Shown here in pieces: positions 31,581-32,036 of a stretch of 32,036 nucleotides of DNA. This DNA is from Candidatus Babelota bacterium. Lineage in GTDB: Bacteria > Babelota > Babeliae > Babelales > Vermiphilaceae. The notes under the pieces were generated by a model, which was not told the DNA's origin, searched no databases, and was given only the letters and a program-made list of their open reading frames with translations. Every line of letters begins with the position of its first letter. Position 1 is the first letter of the stretch. The stretch is from NCBI GenBank assembly GCA_013287855.1, contig JABDCY010000011.1, forward strand, positions 1 to 32,036. The letters run 5' to 3'. Position numbers and translations under genes: made by a program.

Positions 31581-32036
31581 TTGAAAATATATTCATACCT
31601 CTACATTATTATAGCATGTTGCCTTTTTAGTCATAATCTAAAACCAACAGATAATCAACCGGCAATCTATCAGGCTGATATTAAATTAGTCCACAAAGAA
31701 CATGATTTGCTTGCGCCGATCATCTTTTCTGGCGATGGTGTTCAGCGTTTTATTCAAGATACTTTTAATCGTCCTATCTATGGCACTGAAATTTTACCTA
31801 ATGATTTTAGGCATGTGTTACAACTGCTGCATCATGGCAGAAAAACTGCTTCAAAAGCATACGCAAAATCAGTGCTAAAACTGTTCACCAACAAAATAAA
31901 AAGCTCTTCTTATGTTAATGGCTATGCATTTGCCAATCTACTCAAATATCTTAATCAACATCTTGCGCCGTATATGAATCCATGCCCTCTCTTTGCCTAT
32001 GACACACTCAAAAAACAGGTTAATGAAGTTTTGTAT
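31581..32036 (+). CDS. Exported protein, unrecognised, cut by the window end
   Basis: Starts at a TTG with GGGAGG 6 bases upstream, an uncommon start codon supported by that ribosome site. 152 codons are visible without a stop. The N-terminus MKIYSYLYIIIACCLFSHN is a short signal peptide or, given the CC pair, possibly a lipoprotein signal. The mature part (LLAPIIFSGDGVQRFIQDTF, later FANLLKYLNQHLAPYMNPC) is not recognised. It is divergent from gspF. The C-terminus lies outside the window, so no size or family can be given. Confidence 0.65.
   Translation, partial: MKIYSYLYIIIACCLFSHNLKPTDNQPAIYQADIKLVHKEHDLLAPIIFSGDGVQRFIQDTFNRPIYGTEILPNDFRHVLQLLHHGRKTASKAYAKSVLKLFTNKIKSSSYVNGYAFANLLKYLNQHLAPYMNPCPLFAYDTLKKQVNEVLY

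Noticed and set aside
1-32036. tRNA, rRNA and CRISPR arrays
   Set aside because: I saw no tRNA arm pattern, no conserved rRNA stretch and no regularly spaced direct repeats anywhere in the window.

Overview
This AT-rich stretch of bacterial chromosome is densely coded on both strands. It most likely comes from a host-associated, Gram-negative-type organism with a reduced genome. The best guess is the candidate phylum Dependentiae (TM6) or a relative. That rests on gene style: housekeeping genes mixed with many unrecognised signal-peptide proteins, a type II secretion pseudopilin operon, and an MCE protein with an outer-membrane-like C-terminus. There is no rRNA or tRNA in the window to settle it, so the assignment is inference.

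Layout. (1) 64-5880: a secreted caspase-fold-like protein (+) meets, tail to tail, a minus-strand cluster holding a secreted HExxH metallopeptidase, DNA polymerase I and two small exported proteins. (2) 6067-9805: an accessory patch of small exported proteins with paralogues, duplicated upstream regions, duplicated terminator hairpins, a vapBC-type toxin-antitoxin pair, a duplicated priA 5' fragment and a polA-like 3' fragment. (3) 9806-12541: priA followed closely by a HAD phosphatase. (4) 12542-13298: the only long gene-free stretch, with a 36-bp-arm inverted repeat, three copies of a hairpin repeat, and a possible structured RNA with its own promoter-like sequence. (5) 13299-15321: oligoribonuclease and two paralogous exported proteins. 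(6) 15494-17743: two D-Ala-D-Ala ligase modules fused in one polypeptide. (7) 17872-23466: two large, mostly helical exported proteins around a TrmH-like RNA methyltransferase and a small exported protein. (8) 23484-24924: a nitroreductase and an exported Fe/Mn superoxide dismutase, transcribed divergently. (9) 24965-31379: a minus-strand operon of GspF, G, H, I, J and K homologues ending in the MCE protein. (10) 31581-end: the start of another exported protein, cut by the window edge.

How it fits together. The pseudopilins and GspF would form part of a type II secretion machine. The window is rich in signal-peptide proteins, including a putative cysteine peptidase, a metallopeptidase and a superoxide dismutase, which could be its cargo or envelope residents. 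That link is inference. PolA, PriA, Orn, TrmH and the ligase are ordinary replication, RNA and cell-wall functions.

The most unusual items are the tandem ligase with different active-site departures in each half, the vapBC cassette bounded by direct repeats of the priA start, the secreted caspase-like protein, the GspI leader built partly from a palindromic repeat, and the unexplained GC-richer segment at about 13014-13290.
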